The translations under genes were made by a program, and so were the position numbers. A stretch of DNA of 64,000 nt, taken from assembly GCA_003215535.1 (NCBI GenBank), contig QCKG01000003.1, forward strand, positions 62,001 through 126,000. The letters are read 5' to 3'. The stretch's first letter is position 1; the number at the start of each line of letters is the position of its first letter. The notes below the pieces were generated by a model. That model saw only the letters and a program-made list of their open reading frames with translations. It was not told the DNA's origin and searched no databases. The DNA is from Prochlorococcus sp. AG-409-L18. Lineage in GTDB: Bacteria; Cyanobacteriota; Cyanobacteriia; PCC-6307; Cyanobiaceae. Positions 36,234 through 46,666 of the stretch are shown piece after piece.

Positions 36234-37784
36234 TTGTCTGCGCTCGCTTGGCAGCGACTGGGAGATTATCTCCGCGAGACTCAGCTTTTGGGCTCGATTC
36301 ATAGCACCCTTTATTGGGATCAAAATACAAGGATGCCTCCAGAGGGTTCATCCTGGCGTGGAGAACAATTGAGTCTTCTTGCAAAGATCTTGCATGGTCG
36401 TCAGAGCAATAAACACTTTGAAACTCTTCTGGAGAGGGCAAAAATAGAGTTTGAGCACTCTCGTAAAGAGGGAGAACTTGATCAGGAACAGGTGTTGGCC
36501 CGATCAAAAAACCTTGAGCTATTAGAGCAGGAGTTGATTCGACAAAAAAGATTAGATCCTGAATTGATTGGACAAATTGCGTCTGCTAAAGCTTATGGGT
36601 ACAACCTTTGGCAGCAAGCTAGAGCAAGCTCTGACTTCTCAATATTTTTGCCGGCATTAAAAAGATTGGTCTCTCTAAGGAAAGAACAGGCTCGACAGCT
36701 CAATGAACCGAGAAGTTGTTGGGAGACTTTGGCTCAGCCATTTGAACCAGATCTAACCAAATCAAGGTTAAAGGAATTGTTTGATCCCTTGAGGAAACGT
36801 CTCCCAGAATTACTTGAGAAGATTCGTGATTTGGAACTTGGGACAAATAGTTCTTGGGATTTGCCTGAAAGCATTCAGCAAGAACTCTGCGACCGCTTGT
36901 TGAATGATTGGGGCAGAGATCACAGCATTACTTGTTTAGCAAGATCACCTCATCCCTTTTCGACAACACTTGGGCCAAAGGATTTTCGACTTACTACTCG
37001 AGTAGTACCAGGTCAACCACTTTCATGTTTTTTGTCGACTGCTCATGAGTGGGGACATTCGTTGTATGAGCAAGGATTGCTTTTTCAAACACACCAATGG
37101 TTTGCATGGCCTTTAGGACAAGCCACTTCTATGGCCCTTCATGAAAGCCAGTCACTCTTTTGGGAAAACAGAATTGCGCGTAGCCGGGCGTTCTCAGAGC
37201 GGTTTTGGCCTTTTTTTGAGAAGGCAGGAGCTCCTATTAAGTCAGGGTCTGATCTTTGGCATGAGATGAACCCTTTGAAACCTTCGCTTATACGTGTTGA
37301 GGCAGACGAACTTAGTTATGGGATACATATTCTTATACGAACAGATCTGGAAATTTCTTTGTTGGAGGAGGGACTGTCGGTAGAGGAATTACCAAGTGAA
37401 TGGAACAGGAGATATAAGGACTTACTAGGAGTAGTCCCAGCCAATGATTATGAGGGATGCCTACAAGATGTTCATTGGAGTGAGGGGCAATTTGGCTATT
37501 TCCCTTCCTATTTATTGGGACATCTGATAAGTGCTCAATTTTCTGAAGCCATGGCAAAGGAGCTCATGAATCTTGGATTAGATCAAGATGATCCCATTGG
37601 TACATGCATTCTTAATGGGAAGGAGTCAATGATTTTGTCGTGGTTAAGAAAAGAGATTCATCCTCATGGGCGTCAAATGAATGCAGAGGCTTTGGTTGAA
37701 AAAGTTACTGGTTCCCCACTTTCAAGTAAACCCTTTCTGTCTTATCTAGAGAAAAAGATCGAAATGCTCAGCATTGATTCGTAG
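36234..37784 (+). CDS. Carboxypeptidase Taq, peptidase family M32
   Basis: 516 residues from a TTG (36234). The zinc motif HEWGH (HExxH) is in LSTAHEWGHSLYEQG, followed by ATSMALHESQSLFWEN (third Zn ligand Glu) and LIRVEADELSYGIHI, the M32 signature. A cytosolic metallocarboxypeptidase, typical length. Nothing else shares its transcript clearly; ppa follows 27 bases later on the same strand. Confidence 0.92.
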   Translation: MSALAWQRLGDYLRETQLLGSIHSTLYWDQNTRMPPEGSSWRGEQLSLLAKILHGRQSNKHFETLLERAKIEFEHSRKEGELDQEQVLARSKNLELLEQELIRQKRLDPELIGQIASAKAYGYNLWQQARASSDFSIFLPALKRLVSLRKEQARQLNEPRSCWETLAQPFEPDLTKSRLKELFDPLRKRLPELLEKIRDLELGTNSSWDLPESIQQELCDRLLNDWGRDHSITCLARSPHPFSTTLGPKDFRLTTRVVPGQPLSCFLSTAHEWGHSLYEQGLLFQTHQWFAWPLGQATSMALHESQSLFWENRIARSRAFSERFWPFFEKAGAPIKSGSDLWHEMNPLKPSLIRVEADELSYGIHILIRTDLEISLLEEGLSVEELPSEWNRRYKDLLGVVPANDYEGCLQDVHWSEGQFGYFPSYLLGHLISAQFSEAMAKELMNLGLDQDDPIGTCILNGKESMILSWLRKEIHPHGRQMNAEALVEKVTGSPLSSKPFLSYLEKKIEMLSIDS

Positions 37785-37811
37785 GATGTAGATCAAGAAC
37801 TTTTAAAAAGA

Positions 37812-38399
37812 ATGGCGAACATTGATAGTGCACCAAGTCGGACCATGCCAAACCTTCTACATGTTTTGCCTGCTTTTGCGGATGAAGCTGAGTTAAGGCT
37901 CAACACCATTGTTGAACTCAATTCCAATACGATTAATAAGTACGAGCTGATTACTGAAACTGGTCATTTGAAGCTTGATCGCGTTGGTTACTCTTCTTTG
38001 GCTTATCCATTTGCTTATGGATGCATCCCACGTACTTGGGATGAAGATGGCGATCCTTTGGATATTGAGATTGTTGGTGTGACAGAGCCTCTGATTCCAG
38101 GCTCAATAGTTGAGGCAAGGATTATTGGAATAATGACTTTTGATGATGGAGGAGAAGTTGACGATAAGGTTATTGCAGTCATTGCTGATGATAAGCGCGT
38201 TGATCACATAACAAGTTTTGAACAACTTGGTGAGCATTGGATTAAAGAGACCACTTACTATTGGGAGCATTATAAAGATCTTAAGAAGCCTGGTACTTGT
38301 ACTGTTAATGGCTTTTTTGGTGTTGATAAGGCTGTGGAGATTGTGAAGGCCTGTGAGACTAGATATCTTTCAGAAATTGCTCCTAAACTTAGAAATTAG
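37812..38399 (+). CDS. ppa: Inorganic pyrophosphatase, first copy, complete active site
   Basis: 195 residues, family I soluble PPase. All active-site residues are visible: E35, K43 and E45 (VELNSNTINKYELI), R57, Y65 and Y69 (YPFAYG), and D79-G-D81-P-L-D84 in the signature DGDPLDI, with the DD...K segment (DDGGEVDDKV) and HYKDLKKPG near the C-terminus. It removes PPi from biosynthesis. A second, diverged PPase is at 53.5 kb. Confidence 0.93.
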   Translation: MANIDSAPSRTMPNLLHVLPAFADEAELRLNTIVELNSNTINKYELITETGHLKLDRVGYSSLAYPFAYGCIPRTWDEDGDPLDIEIVGVTEPLIPGSIVEARIIGIMTFDDGGEVDDKVIAVIADDKRVDHITSFEQLGEHWIKETTYYWEHYKDLKKPGTCTVNGFFGVDKAVEIVKACETRYLSEIAPKLRN

Positions 38400-38470
38400 G
38401 GTTTAACTTTTTGAACTGAGTCTGATTCGTTTGTTATCTCTAACTCTTATTAATTCTAGTTTTTACATGA

Positions 38471-39424
38471 CTATGCTTCGGGCCGTACTGAATCAAAGAT
38501 TTCTTTAAGGATCTCCCCTGCACCCTGTTGCTTAAGAATATTGGCCAACTTGATCCCTATGGATTCTGGGTCGTCTGCATTCCCATGAATTTCATCTCTT
38601 ATCAAGCGTTTGCCATCAAGGCTTGCGACCATTCCAGTGAGAAACAAATTTTGGCCTTCGATTTTGCTGTTGACGCCAATAGGTACTTGGCAGCCACCTT
38701 CTAGTTCTCTTAGTAAGGCCCTTTCAGCTAGGCATCGTTGGGATGTGGGCTTATGTTCTAAGCATTTAATTATTTCGATTACTTCTGGCCGTCCTTCAAC
38801 ACATTCAATCCCTAGAGCCCCTTGCCCTACTGCATGAAGAGAAGTTGAATTTGGAATTAGCTGGTGAATTCGATCTCCAAAGCCAAGCCTAGTAAGTCCT
38901 GCAGCTGCAAGAATAAGGCAGTCATACTCTCCTGAGTCGAGTTTCTCTATACGAGTAATTACATTGCCTCGAACATCCTTAAAAATAAGGTCGGGGTATT
39001 TATGTCTTAGCTGTGCGAGACGTCTAAGGGAGCTTGTTCCAACTATTGAACCTGAGGGAAGTGTCTCAAGTTTGTGACTAGAATTCTTGGTGTTTACAAC
39101 TAGTGCATCTGCAGGGTCTTCCCGTTGGGTTACACAACCAAGTATTAGTCCTTGGGGGAGGTTCGTGGGCAAATCTTTAAGTGAATGAACCGCTATCTCT
39201 GCACGCCCAACAAGCATTTGGGCCTCTAATTCTTTTGTAAATAGGCCCTTGTCTCCAATTTTGGCAAGAGCAACGTCAAGGATCTTGTCTCCTTGAGTAG
39301 CCATTGCTTCTACTGAAATTTCAAGTCCTGGATGAGCTCGCTGGAGCTCTTGCTTTACCCAGTTGGTCTGGACCATGGCCAGCTGGCTTCGTCGTGAAGC
39401 GATGCGCAGTTGGTCTAGGGCCAT
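38471..39424 (-). CDS. hemC: Hydroxymethylbilane synthase (porphobilinogen deaminase)
   Basis: 317 residues from the ATG at 39424 (a TTG at 39430 adds two). Conserved are [34 protein letters not shown](KD), [11 protein letters not shown], the [11 protein letters not shown] segment and the cofactor-cysteine region [14 protein letters not shown]. Catalyses tetramerisation of PBG for haem, chlorophyll and cobalamin. Downstream of rpoD on the same strand but separated by 373 bases. Confidence 0.96.
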   Translation of the reverse strand: MALDQLRIASRRSQLAMVQTNWVKQELQRAHPGLEISVEAMATQGDKILDVALAKIGDKGLFTKELEAQMLVGRAEIAVHSLKDLPTNLPQGLILGCVTQREDPADALVVNTKNSSHKLETLPSGSIVGTSSLRRLAQLRHKYPDLIFKDVRGNVITRIEKLDSGEYDCLILAAAGLTRLGFGDRIHQLIPNSTSLHAVGQGALGIECVEGRPEVIEIIKCLEHKPTSQRCLAERALLRELEGGCQVPIGVNSKIEGQNLFLTGMVASLDGKRLIRDEIHGNADDPESIGIKLANILKQQGAGEILKEIFDSVRPEA

Positions 39425-39797
39425 TGCCAAGTCTTATCTACTGTTCACATTAGGCAATCACCATCAGGATCTTTGGAATATCTGGCAAATCGTTTTTTGG
39501 CTTTAATCCTAGGTGATGCCAGCTCAAGAGCTAATTGGTAGGGTCTTTCAGAGTTATTTGTAGTTATCTAAAACTAAATTTGTTGGTTACAAAAATAAAT
39601 AGTAAGGGGGTGGGGGTGTGTGCCTCTGATTCCTTCGAGCAATTAGAAGTAAAACATTGAGAATATCTATTAAAATGAAATCAATTGTATATTGCAATCA
39701 ACTTTTTCAGTTGAATCTTTTAAGAAAAAGATTAGACATTAATAAGTATCCACGAAAAGATTTTATGTATTTTGTGATTAGATAGGGCTAAAGTGGT
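39425..39797. other. 373-base gap between rpoD and hemC
   Basis: Both flanking genes are on the minus strand; the gap carries the rpoD 3' end and the hemC leader/promoter. AT-rich apart from a G-rich patch (two runs of five Gs) at 39606-39620. I saw no ORF, tRNA or convincing terminator. Confidence 0.4.
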
Positions 39798-41120
39798 TCA
39801 CTTTATATATTCTTTTAAAACACCATTTCTATTCGGGTGGCGAAGCTTTCTAAGGGCTTTTGCTTCAATTTGTCGAATCCTTTCACGAGTAACATCAAAG
39901 ATTTGTCCAATTTCTTCAAGAGTTTTCATTCGACCATCATCAAGACCATATCTAAGCCTCAGGACATCTCTTTCCCTGGGGCTTAAAGTTGCAAGAACTC
40001 CTTCCAAGTCTTCTCTTAACAGATTTTTGGCGACATCTTGCTCAGGATTTTCAATATCTGCTTCGATGAAGTCACCTAGGCGAGAATCTTCTTCTTTCCC
40101 AATTGGAGTCTCAAGCGAAATTGGTAATTGAGCACTTTTTGCTATAAAGCGAAGCTTTTCGATTGTCATTTCCATACTCTCTGCGATTTCTTCTTCTGTG
40201 GGTTTTCGACCAAACTCTTGACTAAGTACCTTGGTGGTTTTTTTGATTCTTGAAATGGTTTCATATAAATGAACTGGTAGTCGGATGGTTCTACTTTGAT
40301 CAGCTATTGCTCTAGTTATTGCCTGACGAATCCACCAAGTTGCATAAGTGGAAAATTTGTAACCTTTTTCATGATCAAACTTCTCGGCTGCACGGATTAA
40401 GCCCAAGCTTCCTTCTTGAATTAGGTCTTGAAACGATAGGCCTCTATTCATATATTTCTTTGCAATTGACACCACTAATCGTAGATTTGATTGGACCATC
40501 TTCTCTTTCGCTCTGCGGCCAAGCATCAGACGTCGTCTGAATCTGATTAGTGGCATTTCCACAAGTGCAGCCCATTCCTTTGTGGTGGGATAGTGACCGT
40601 TTTCACTATCAAATTGGGCGGCAAGCTCTTCTAGCTGCAACAGATCTGCAATCTTTCTAGCTAGTTCAATTTCTTCATCGGGACGGAGTAAGCGGATGCG
40701 CCCTATTTCTTGGAGATAAACTCTTATTGAGTCTTCTGTATAAACTCCTTTCGGGCCTATTTTAATGCTTGCAAGTGCTTTAGCTCTTGCGTCTTGCTCT
40801 AGTGCAGAATCTATAGATGAGTCAATTGTGTTGTTACTTTCAGGGGAGGTAGTTGAAGCAGCTGCATTTAGTAATTGGTCAGCGGCCATTCCTAAAGCTT
40901 CTGGAGAAGTTAAAGAAGAAGTAGTTGCTTTTGCCTTGGTTTTTTTGCTCTTCTGTGAGGCGCTAGAGGTTTTTTTTACAGACTTAGGCTTGCCTGCATT
41001 TGGTTTAACTTTCTTTGCCTTGCTTTTTTCTTTAGAAGACGCCAATGGGAGAGTTGCGGTCTTCTTAGTTGTTTTGGGTTGGGCCTTCGCAGAGGCTGTT
41101 TTAGTGGCAACAGGGCTCAT
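39798..41120 (-). CDS. rpoD: RNA polymerase principal sigma factor (group 1, RpoD/SigA)
   Basis: 440 residues. Region 1.2-2 ([60 protein letters not shown]), region 3 and region 4.2 ([20 protein letters not shown]) are all intact. The first ~75 residues are a Lys/Ala/Ser/Thr-rich extension ([20 protein letters not shown]) typical of marine picocyanobacterial principal sigma factors. It should direct housekeeping transcription. It is next to the putative small gene at 41246-41461 and to priA on the opposite strand. Confidence 0.95.
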   Translation of the reverse strand: MSPVATKTASAKAQPKTTKKTATLPLASSKEKSKAKKVKPNAGKPKSVKKTSSASQKSKKTKAKATTSSLTSPEALGMAADQLLNAAASTTSPESNNTIDSSIDSALEQDARAKALASIKIGPKGVYTEDSIRVYLQEIGRIRLLRPDEEIELARKIADLLQLEELAAQFDSENGHYPTTKEWAALVEMPLIRFRRRLMLGRRAKEKMVQSNLRLVVSIAKKYMNRGLSFQDLIQEGSLGLIRAAEKFDHEKGYKFSTYATWWIRQAITRAIADQSRTIRLPVHLYETISRIKKTTKVLSQEFGRKPTEEEIAESMEMTIEKLRFIAKSAQLPISLETPIGKEEDSRLGDFIEADIENPEQDVAKNLLREDLEGVLATLSPRERDVLRLRYGLDDGRMKTLEEIGQIFDVTRERIRQIEAKALRKLRHPNRNGVLKEYIK

Positions 41121-41190
41121 GTCAATACACGCGAATAGAGAACTGGACTGGACCTTGTAAAGAGGATTTTTCCTATGGAACTACTTACAA

Positions 41191-41207
41191 AAGGGTATAA
41201 AGCCCTT
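41191..41207 (-). terminator. Possible terminator after the putative minus-strand gene
   Basis: A 5-base stem AAGGG/CCCTT around a TATAAAG loop. Read leftward, the stem ends in TTTTG. Weak, but placed 40 bases after the stop of the small gene at 41246. Confidence 0.3.
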
Positions 41208-41245
41208 ATCAATATCAAAACCCTTTGAATTAGGCCCTAAAAAGG

Positions 41246-41461
41246 TTATTGATCATCAATATTCTGGGGAGAGTGATGACCTTCTTTTTGGGGTTCGAAA
41301 AGAGTTTTGACTATTTCGATAGTGAGACTGTGTAGGGTCCGTGTTGGTCTTGGCAGGGATGTCAGGGGCTTTCTCAGACCGGTCAAACGATTAGGAGGAT
41401 TCTCCAAATTGTTCAATCTTCGTGTCTTCCCTCTGGACGGAACTCTGCTTTGTTCCGACAA
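41246..41461 (-). CDS. Putative small hydrophilic protein (uncertain)
   Basis: 71 residues from a TTG at 41461, no ATG in frame. Basic/polar N-terminus (MSEQSRVPSRGKTRRLNNLE), then a short hydrophobic patch (LHSLTIEIVKTLFEP) and a His-rich end (QKEGHHSPQNIDDQ). The plus strand over the same bases is also open (41307-41507), so coding status is uncertain. I include it because it fills a 383-base gap between rpoD and priA and is followed by a small hairpin. Confidence 0.35.
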   Translation of the reverse strand: MSEQSRVPSRGKTRRLNNLENPPNRLTGLRKPLTSLPRPTRTLHSLTIEIVKTLFEPQKEGHHSPQNIDDQ

Positions 41462-41503
41462 CAGCCTTAGGACTGTTCAACAACCCAATGTTAAAAAAAA
41501 CTT

Positions 41504-43786
41504 GTGACCTCCGCAAGTACTAATTTTTTTTCTGCTCTATATGAAGTGGATGTGTGGCTGGAGGTTGGCCGAGAAGGGCGTTCTTTTACCTATTTAGATG
41601 GACATCGATTGGATGTTGATCTGGGGGATTTGGTTTTGGTTCGCCTTCGAGGAAGGCCAATGCATGGTTTGGTGATCGCAAGACGTCGTGTAGATACTTA
41701 TCGACTATCCAATGACGCCATCGAACAGAGGAAAGAATATTCATTGTCGTCTGTAGAGGCTCTGATTCAAGCTGCCGCAGTCGATTCGGAATGGCGCGAG
41801 TGGTTGGAAGAGATGGCTCTTCATTGCTATATAAGCCCATTCCGAATGCTGAAAGCAGCGCTGCCTCCAGGATGGTTGGGGCAACGAAAAAGTCATCAAT
41901 CAGAGCCAAGCAAATTTTGGTGGGTTTCCTTGGTCAATGAACTCCCTAAATCAGTAAAGCTTTCCTTGAGGCAAGTTGAATTGCAGTCAGCTTTGTCTTC
42001 TCGTGGAGGTGGAGCTTGGCAAAAAGATCTTCACGCTCTCGGCTTCTCCGCAGCGCTTGTAAACGTGCTGATTGCAAGAGGGATTATTAAGCGTGAAAAG
42101 CGTGAAAAGTTTGAGACGGCAATTTCTCTTCAGGAAGAGATAGATGTTAGTGCGCTTGAAAACGGTAGGAAATTATCTATTGAACAAAAGTCAGCAGTTG
42201 AGATCTTTAATTCCCAGGCTCCCGGGACAGCAACTTTGCTGTGGGGAGTTACTGGTTCTGGGAAGACTGAGGTATACCTTCAATTAATTGGGAAAGAATT
42301 GGATGCTGGTAAACATTGTTTGGTGCTTGCGCCTGAAATCGGCTTGATCCCCCAATTGGTAGATAGATGTAGAAGACGTTTTGGCGGAAAGGTTTTTGAG
42401 TATCACAGCGGATGTTCACAGAAGGAAAGAGTACAAACTTGGCGAAAGGGATTGATGTCTCAAACCCCCATTGTTGTAGTTGGGACGCGCTCGGCAGTAT
42501 TTCTCCCCTTGTCACCTTTAGGTCTGATTGTGATTGATGAAGAGCATGACAGTTCTTATAAACAGGAATCGCCTATGCCTTGTTATCACGCTCGTGACTG
42601 CGCTTTGGAGCGTGCGAAACGTACTAAGGCAAAGGTGGTTTTGGGTAGTGCTACTCCGTCTCTTGCTACCTGGAAATCTTTAGCTCCAAATGGCCCTATT
42701 GCACTTGCTCGGCTGGATCGGAGGATCTCAAATAGGGCTTTGCCGGAGGTCGTTGTTGTTGATATGCGGCAGGAATTGGCGGAAGGTCATCGTCGATTGA
42801 TAAGCCGCCCACTTATGGAGAGATTGGCTCGATTGCCCTCAGCTGGTGAGCAGGCAGTTGTGTTGGTCCCAAGGCGTGGATATAGCAGCTTTTTAAGTTG
42901 TCGAAGCTGTGGTGAAGTTGTCCAATGTCCCAATTGTGATGTTGCGCTTACTGTTCATCAGGATCAAAAGGGATCAAAAAGGTTGCGTTGTCATTGGTGT
43001 GACCATCGAGCGAATGTTGAATTGAATTGTCAAAAATGTGGTTCTAGTGCTTTCAAGCCTTTTGGCGCTGGTACTCAAAGGGTTCTGGAGGATCTAGCTA
43101 AAGAACTTAGTGGGTTGAGGTTGTTGCGATTTGACAGGGATTCAACAGGCGGTCGGGATGGTCACAGATCATTGCTTGATCAGTTTGCTTCAGGTGATGC
43201 AGATGTCCTTATTGGTACACAGATGCTTGCCAAAGGTATGGACTTGCCTCGGGTAACCCTTGCGGCTGTGCTTGCGGCAGATGGTCTATTGCATCGCCCT
43301 GACTTGCATGCTGGTGAGCAGAGTCTGCAATTATTTATGCAATTGGCAGGTCGGGCTGGTCGAGGGGAGCTCCCCGGGGAGATTTTGGTTCAGACCTACT
43401 GTCCAGAACACCCTGTGATTCTTCATTTGGTTGATGGAAGCTATGAGGATTATTTAAGGAAGGAGGCTCAATTGCGAAAGGATGCTGGTTTGGTGCCATA
43501 TAGCAGAGCATGCTTGTTGCGTCTTTCTGGAGAATCGGCTTCCCTTACTGCTACTGCAGCCTCCTCATTAGCTGAACAAATTAGGTATTTATGTGATTCC
43601 CGTGGTTGGTCTTTAGTGGGACCTGCCCCAGCAATGGTTGCAAGAGTTGCTGGAAAAAGTCGTTGGCAGATTTTGTTGCACGGACCTGAGTCCAGCGAAT
43701 TACCTCTTCCTTCTGGGGGCGGCCTTTGGAAAGGACTTCCAAAGGGAGTTAATTTAGCTGTGGATCCAGACCCATTAACTCTTTAA
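41504..43786 (+). CDS. priA: Primosomal protein N' (PriA helicase)
   Basis: 760 residues from a GTG (41504). N-terminal DNA-binding domain, Walker A GVTGSGKTEVYL, DEEH Walker B (VIDEEHDSSY), zinc-binding Cys pairs (CRSCGEVVQCPNC; CHWCDH; CQKCG), and helicase C-terminal motifs (GTQMLAKGMDL; QLAGRAGRGELPG). Restarts stalled forks by loading DnaB. Immediately followed by a short gap and the minus-strand TPR gene. Confidence 0.95.
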   Translation: MTSASTNFFSALYEVDVWLEVGREGRSFTYLDGHRLDVDLGDLVLVRLRGRPMHGLVIARRRVDTYRLSNDAIEQRKEYSLSSVEALIQAAAVDSEWREWLEEMALHCYISPFRMLKAALPPGWLGQRKSHQSEPSKFWWVSLVNELPKSVKLSLRQVELQSALSSRGGGAWQKDLHALGFSAALVNVLIARGIIKREKREKFETAISLQEEIDVSALENGRKLSIEQKSAVEIFNSQAPGTATLLWGVTGSGKTEVYLQLIGKELDAGKHCLVLAPEIGLIPQLVDRCRRRFGGKVFEYHSGCSQKERVQTWRKGLMSQTPIVVVGTRSAVFLPLSPLGLIVIDEEHDSSYKQESPMPCYHARDCALERAKRTKAKVVLGSATPSLATWKSLAPNGPIALARLDRRISNRALPEVVVVDMRQELAEGHRRLISRPLMERLARLPSAGEQAVVLVPRRGYSSFLSCRSCGEVVQCPNCDVALTVHQDQKGSKRLRCHWCDHRANVELNCQKCGSSAFKPFGAGTQRVLEDLAKELSGLRLLRFDRDSTGGRDGHRSLLDQFASGDADVLIGTQMLAKGMDLPRVTLAAVLAADGLLHRPDLHAGEQSLQLFMQLAGRAGRGELPGEILVQTYCPEHPVILHLVDGSYEDYLRKEAQLRKDAGLVPYSRACLLRLSGESASLTATAASSLAEQIRYLCDSRGWSLVGPAPAMVARVAGKSRWQILLHGPESSELPLPSGGGLWKGLPKGVNLAVDPDPLTL

Positions 43787-43808
43787 AGAAGTTGTTAGGG
43801 CTTTCAAA

Positions 43809-43827
43809 ATTCTCCTTTTGGGAGGAT
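43809..43827 (-). terminator. Probable terminator of the DUF2854-argB-TPR unit
   Basis: Stem ATTCTCC/GGAGGAT (one G-T pair), loop TTTTG; on the minus strand it is followed by TTTTG. It lies 158 bases beyond the stop of the TPR protein gene and near the priA stop, so it may serve both strands. Confidence 0.4.
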
Positions 43828-43984
43828 AACTTGGGTCCAGCAGTATAACGAATAAGAATCTATAAGTTTCTAAAGATATTCAAAGGCAACTGTAAATTCT
43901 AATAGGTTTGGGAAGGATTGATGAAGTTATTTATAAGTATTTTTGGCCTAAATAAGTATATTTATGGAATATAGACTTATTTGT

Positions 43985-44488
43985 TTAAGCTATATAGATA
44001 TATCCACTAAGGAGAATAGTTAATCCTATTAGTAGGAGTATTGTAGTGATTAGGAATCCTGGGCTGAAAGAATTAGTAGGGCCTGTTCTTGGGAGCTTAT
44101 TTGATGATTCGCCTGTTGATTTCCTAGCTCCTTTAAGAGGTTTGTTGCTGGTAAAAGTTGTTACTTGTATGGTTGGCAGTTCAATTGACCAATTGCGTGG
44201 TCGTTTTAGACTTGGTGCTTCTAAGACTAAGAGCAATTGTCTTGCTCGTTGGCGAAGTTCTTGATCTTTGCAACGGGTCAATAACCTGCAAGTAGAGATA
44301 GCTTTTTCTTCATCTCCCTTTCCCATATAGGCTGTTACCATTAACATTCTAATTTTTGAACCGTTTGGTTCAGTTAGAGGGTATTTACTCGCTAGTGTTT
44401 CTAATAAGGCTAGGGATTGCCCGTAGTCGCCCTTCTCTAGGGCTACTTCTGCTGAGGTGAGTTCAAGATTGTTTTTATCCTCGTCCAA
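43985..44488 (-). CDS. TPR-like protein with C-terminal membrane anchor
   Basis: 167 residues starting at a TTG. Residues 5-90 form two TPR-like helix pairs ([34 protein letters not shown]). A Lys/Ser/Thr-rich linker follows, then a C-terminal helix ([20 protein letters not shown]). It starts inside the 3' end of argB (14-base overlap), so translation is probably coupled. Function unknown. Confidence 0.65.
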   Translation of the reverse strand: MDEDKNNLELTSAEVALEKGDYGQSLALLETLASKYPLTEPNGSKIRMLMVTAYMGKGDEEKAISTCRLLTRCKDQELRQRARQLLLVLEAPSLKRPRNWSIELPTIQVTTFTSNKPLKGARKSTGESSNKLPRTGPTNSFSPGFLITTILLLIGLTILLSGYIYIA

Positions 44489-45392
44489 TGACCATGGTCC
44501 CTATACCTGCGTCAGTGAACACTTCTAAGAGAAGTGCATGTGGGATCCGCCCATCAATAATGTGCGTAGCTGCGACCCCTTGAGCCAAAGCTCTTATACA
44601 GCATTCAGTTTTTGGGGTCATTCCGCCATCCACAACTCCTTGAGAAATTAATTCACGAGCTTCAGACAGACCTAAAAGCTTGATTAGTGAGGTTGGGTCT
44701 TCTTTGTCCTTAAGGATGCCTGGTGTGTCAGTTAAAAGGATTAGCTTTTCCGCTTCGAGTGCTGCAGCAACTTCTGCAGCAACAGTATCAGCATTAATAT
44801 TGTGAGAACGACCTTCTACAGTCGCAGCGACGCTAGAGATTACAGGTACGTAGCCTTTTTGAAGTAATGGTTCTAGTAAGTCGATATTCACTTTTGTTAC
44901 GTCTCCAACAAGGCCGTGGCTTCCATCTCCCCAAGGGCGGGCTTCAATCAAGCCCCCATCAATTCCACTCAGCCCAACTGCCAAGGCGCCTAGTTTGTTT
45001 AACCCATTAACAATTTGCTTATTAACTCTGCCCATTAAAACCATTTCTACTACATCCATAGTGCTGGCGTCCGTGACTCGCAAACCATCTCGGAATTGCG
45101 CCGTAATACCAAGCTTGTTAAGCCATTGGTTTATCTCAGGTCCTCCTCCATGTATTACTACTGGTTGGACACCTACGCTTGATAAAAGCGCAATATCTCT
45201 AAAAACAGCCTCTTGAAGATTTTCATGCGCCATTGCGGCGCCGCCATATTTGATAACAATACGGCGGCCAGCAAAACGCTGGATATAGGGAAGTGCTTCA
45301 CTTAGTACAGAGACCCTAAGGGAGGCATCTTCTGAATAGTTCTTTGCAGGTTTTTCCAATGAAGTCTTTCCTGTTTTTTCAGCTAAGCCCAT
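44475..45392 (-). CDS. argB: Acetylglutamate kinase
   Basis: 305 residues. [15 protein letters not shown] (nucleotide-binding Lys-Gly-Gly), [34 protein letters not shown] and [10 protein letters not shown] are all family signatures. It phosphorylates N-acetylglutamate in arginine synthesis and in cyanobacteria is controlled by PII. Overlaps DUF2854 by 14 bases upstream and the TPR gene by 14 downstream: a three-gene operon. Confidence 0.96.
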   Translation of the reverse strand: MGLAEKTGKTSLEKPAKNYSEDASLRVSVLSEALPYIQRFAGRRIVIKYGGAAMAHENLQEAVFRDIALLSSVGVQPVVIHGGGPEINQWLNKLGITAQFRDGLRVTDASTMDVVEMVLMGRVNKQIVNGLNKLGALAVGLSGIDGGLIEARPWGDGSHGLVGDVTKVNIDLLEPLLQKGYVPVISSVAATVEGRSHNINADTVAAEVAAALEAEKLILLTDTPGILKDKEDPTSLIKLLGLSEARELISQGVVDGGMTPKTECCIRALAQGVAATHIIDGRIPHALLLEVFTDAGIGTMVIGRG

Positions 45393-45960
45393 CCTGATTG
45401 GTCGAACTTGTAGTCTTTTTTTGTGGATTAAGGATTAAATCTAGTTTCCCTTGTGTTGGAGAAATTAGTTCCGCTTGTAGGTTCTTTGCAAAGAATCTTC
45501 CTAGGCGTTCTTTCTTCTCTTGCCAGCGTTCTAAAGACACTCCAGCAATTTCAAATCTCATTCGAACACCATATCCGCATTCCGTTTGCGTTTCTTCAAT
45601 TTCTAGTAATTGGGGGGGGTTGTCTTCATCCCAAAGCTTTAGGACTTGAAGGGAGGATTCTAGGTGGGCCTTTTGCCCATACCTCCATCTAGTTACATCT
45701 GCTACTAGTTTTGCTAATTCCGGCGCTCCATTTTCTCTTGCTTCGGCAAGTTCAGCTTTTGGGGGTACTCTTTTTGCTGGAGGTAGCTCAGAGGTTTTTA
45801 GAGCTAGGCCTCCTAAAAATATTGGGAATCCATAAAAGAGTGTTGGAACACTTAGGTTCGCAGCCCCCGTCAAATAGGCCACAGCACCTATGACGGTCAA
45901 CACACCACCGGAAATTGTAATTAGGCTGCCTGGTGACAAGAGTTCTTTCATAAGTGGCAT
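45379..45960 (-). CDS. DUF2854 family membrane protein
   Basis: About 193 residues from an ATG at 45960 ([11 protein letters not shown]). Two membrane helices ([35 protein letters not shown]) are followed by a soluble domain of about 120 residues ([20 protein letters not shown], ending in [14 protein letters not shown]). The DUF2854 family is found in cyanobacteria and plants; function unsettled. The longer open frame to 46029 would overlap the divergent gene at 46005 and is unlikely. First gene of the argB operon. Confidence 0.75.
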   Translation of the reverse strand: MPLMKELLSPGSLITISGGVLTVIGAVAYLTGAANLSVPTLFYGFPIFLGGLALKTSELPPAKRVPPKAELAEARENGAPELAKLVADVTRWRYGQKAHLESSLQVLKLWDEDNPPQLLEIEETQTECGYGVRMRFEIAGVSLERWQEKKERLGRFFAKNLQAELISPTQGKLDLILNPQKKTTSSTNQDGLS

Positions 45961-46004
45961 TTTGACGTTTTCGGTTCCAGGATGTGTCTTAATAAGACTT
46001 TGAT

Positions 46005-46205
46005 ATGGACTTCGATAAATTCCAATCAAATGATCTTGAAGAACTAATATCCCTATTAGATGAAGATAGGGCTTGGTTGCTTGAGCAGATTGATCGAGGT
46101 CGTTGGCCAGAGTTTCGGTTGGATCTGGCTGCTTTAGAGCGGGACATGGGACAGCTTCTCACAAGGGCATCTGATCAAATTGAAGAGGAATCAAGAAAGT
46201 CTTAG
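46005..46205 (+). CDS. Small acidic helical protein of unknown function
   Basis: 66 residues (MDFDKFQSNDLEELISLLDE ... EEESRKS). All-alpha by pattern, acidic, without a signal or membrane segment. It could be a small regulatory or partner protein; no family recognised. Divergent from the DUF2854/argB operon. Confidence 0.6.
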   Translation: MDFDKFQSNDLEELISLLDEDRAWLLEQIDRGRWPEFRLDLAALERDMGQLLTRASDQIEEESRKS

Positions 46206-46211
46206 AAAGTG

Positions 46212-46637
46212 TCAAAAGGGGATTTCATCGGTATCTGGGACTAAAGGAGCACTGTTCCAGCTTGAGTCTTGAGGTTCGGTTGGTTTTGTCTCTTTGGATT
46301 CCTTTTTAATATTTGGGCTTTGCTGGGTTAGCTCTTCAAAACATTGATGGTATCTGGAGATAGTTAATTCCGCCCTCTTTTCTTTAGTACCATCTTGACG
46401 AGGAATAGTATTCATCCTTAAGCGACCTTCCAAAACCAGACGTTGACCTGTCTTGATGTTGTTTTGGAGATCTTGAGCCATATTTCCCCATCCAACCACT
46501 TTCAGGTCTCCAGGAGGGTCATCTGCACGAAGTCCTTTGAATTGGACCTCCATCTCTGCGATAGGGGTTTTGTTGTCTTGGGTGTAACGAATGGTTGGTG
46601 GCTTCTTGACTTCTACCTCGAGGACGCAATTGTTCAT
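46212..46637 (-). CDS. ssb: Single-stranded DNA-binding protein
   Basis: 141 residues from an ATG at 46637 (MNNCVLEVEVKKPPTIRY). OB fold with VGWGNMAQDLQNNIKTGQRL, followed by a Pro/Ser/Thr-rich linker and the acidic tip (DTDEIPF) that recruits replication and repair proteins. The open frame to 46796 crosses cobK and is not used. Divergent from cobK. Confidence 0.88.
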   Translation of the reverse strand: MNNCVLEVEVKKPPTIRYTQDNKTPIAEMEVQFKGLRADDPPGDLKVVGWGNMAQDLQNNIKTGQRLVLEGRLRMNTIPRQDGTKEKRAELTISRYHQCFEELTQQSPNIKKESKETKPTEPQDSSWNSAPLVPDTDEIPF

Positions 46638-46666
46638 TTTTAATTTTTGTATTGAGCGCCATCCTG

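Noticed and set aside
41307-41507. 66-codon plus-strand frame between rpoD and priA
   Set aside because: Overlaps the equally uncertain minus-strand frame at 41246-41461 and has an unlikely Arg/Leu-rich composition.
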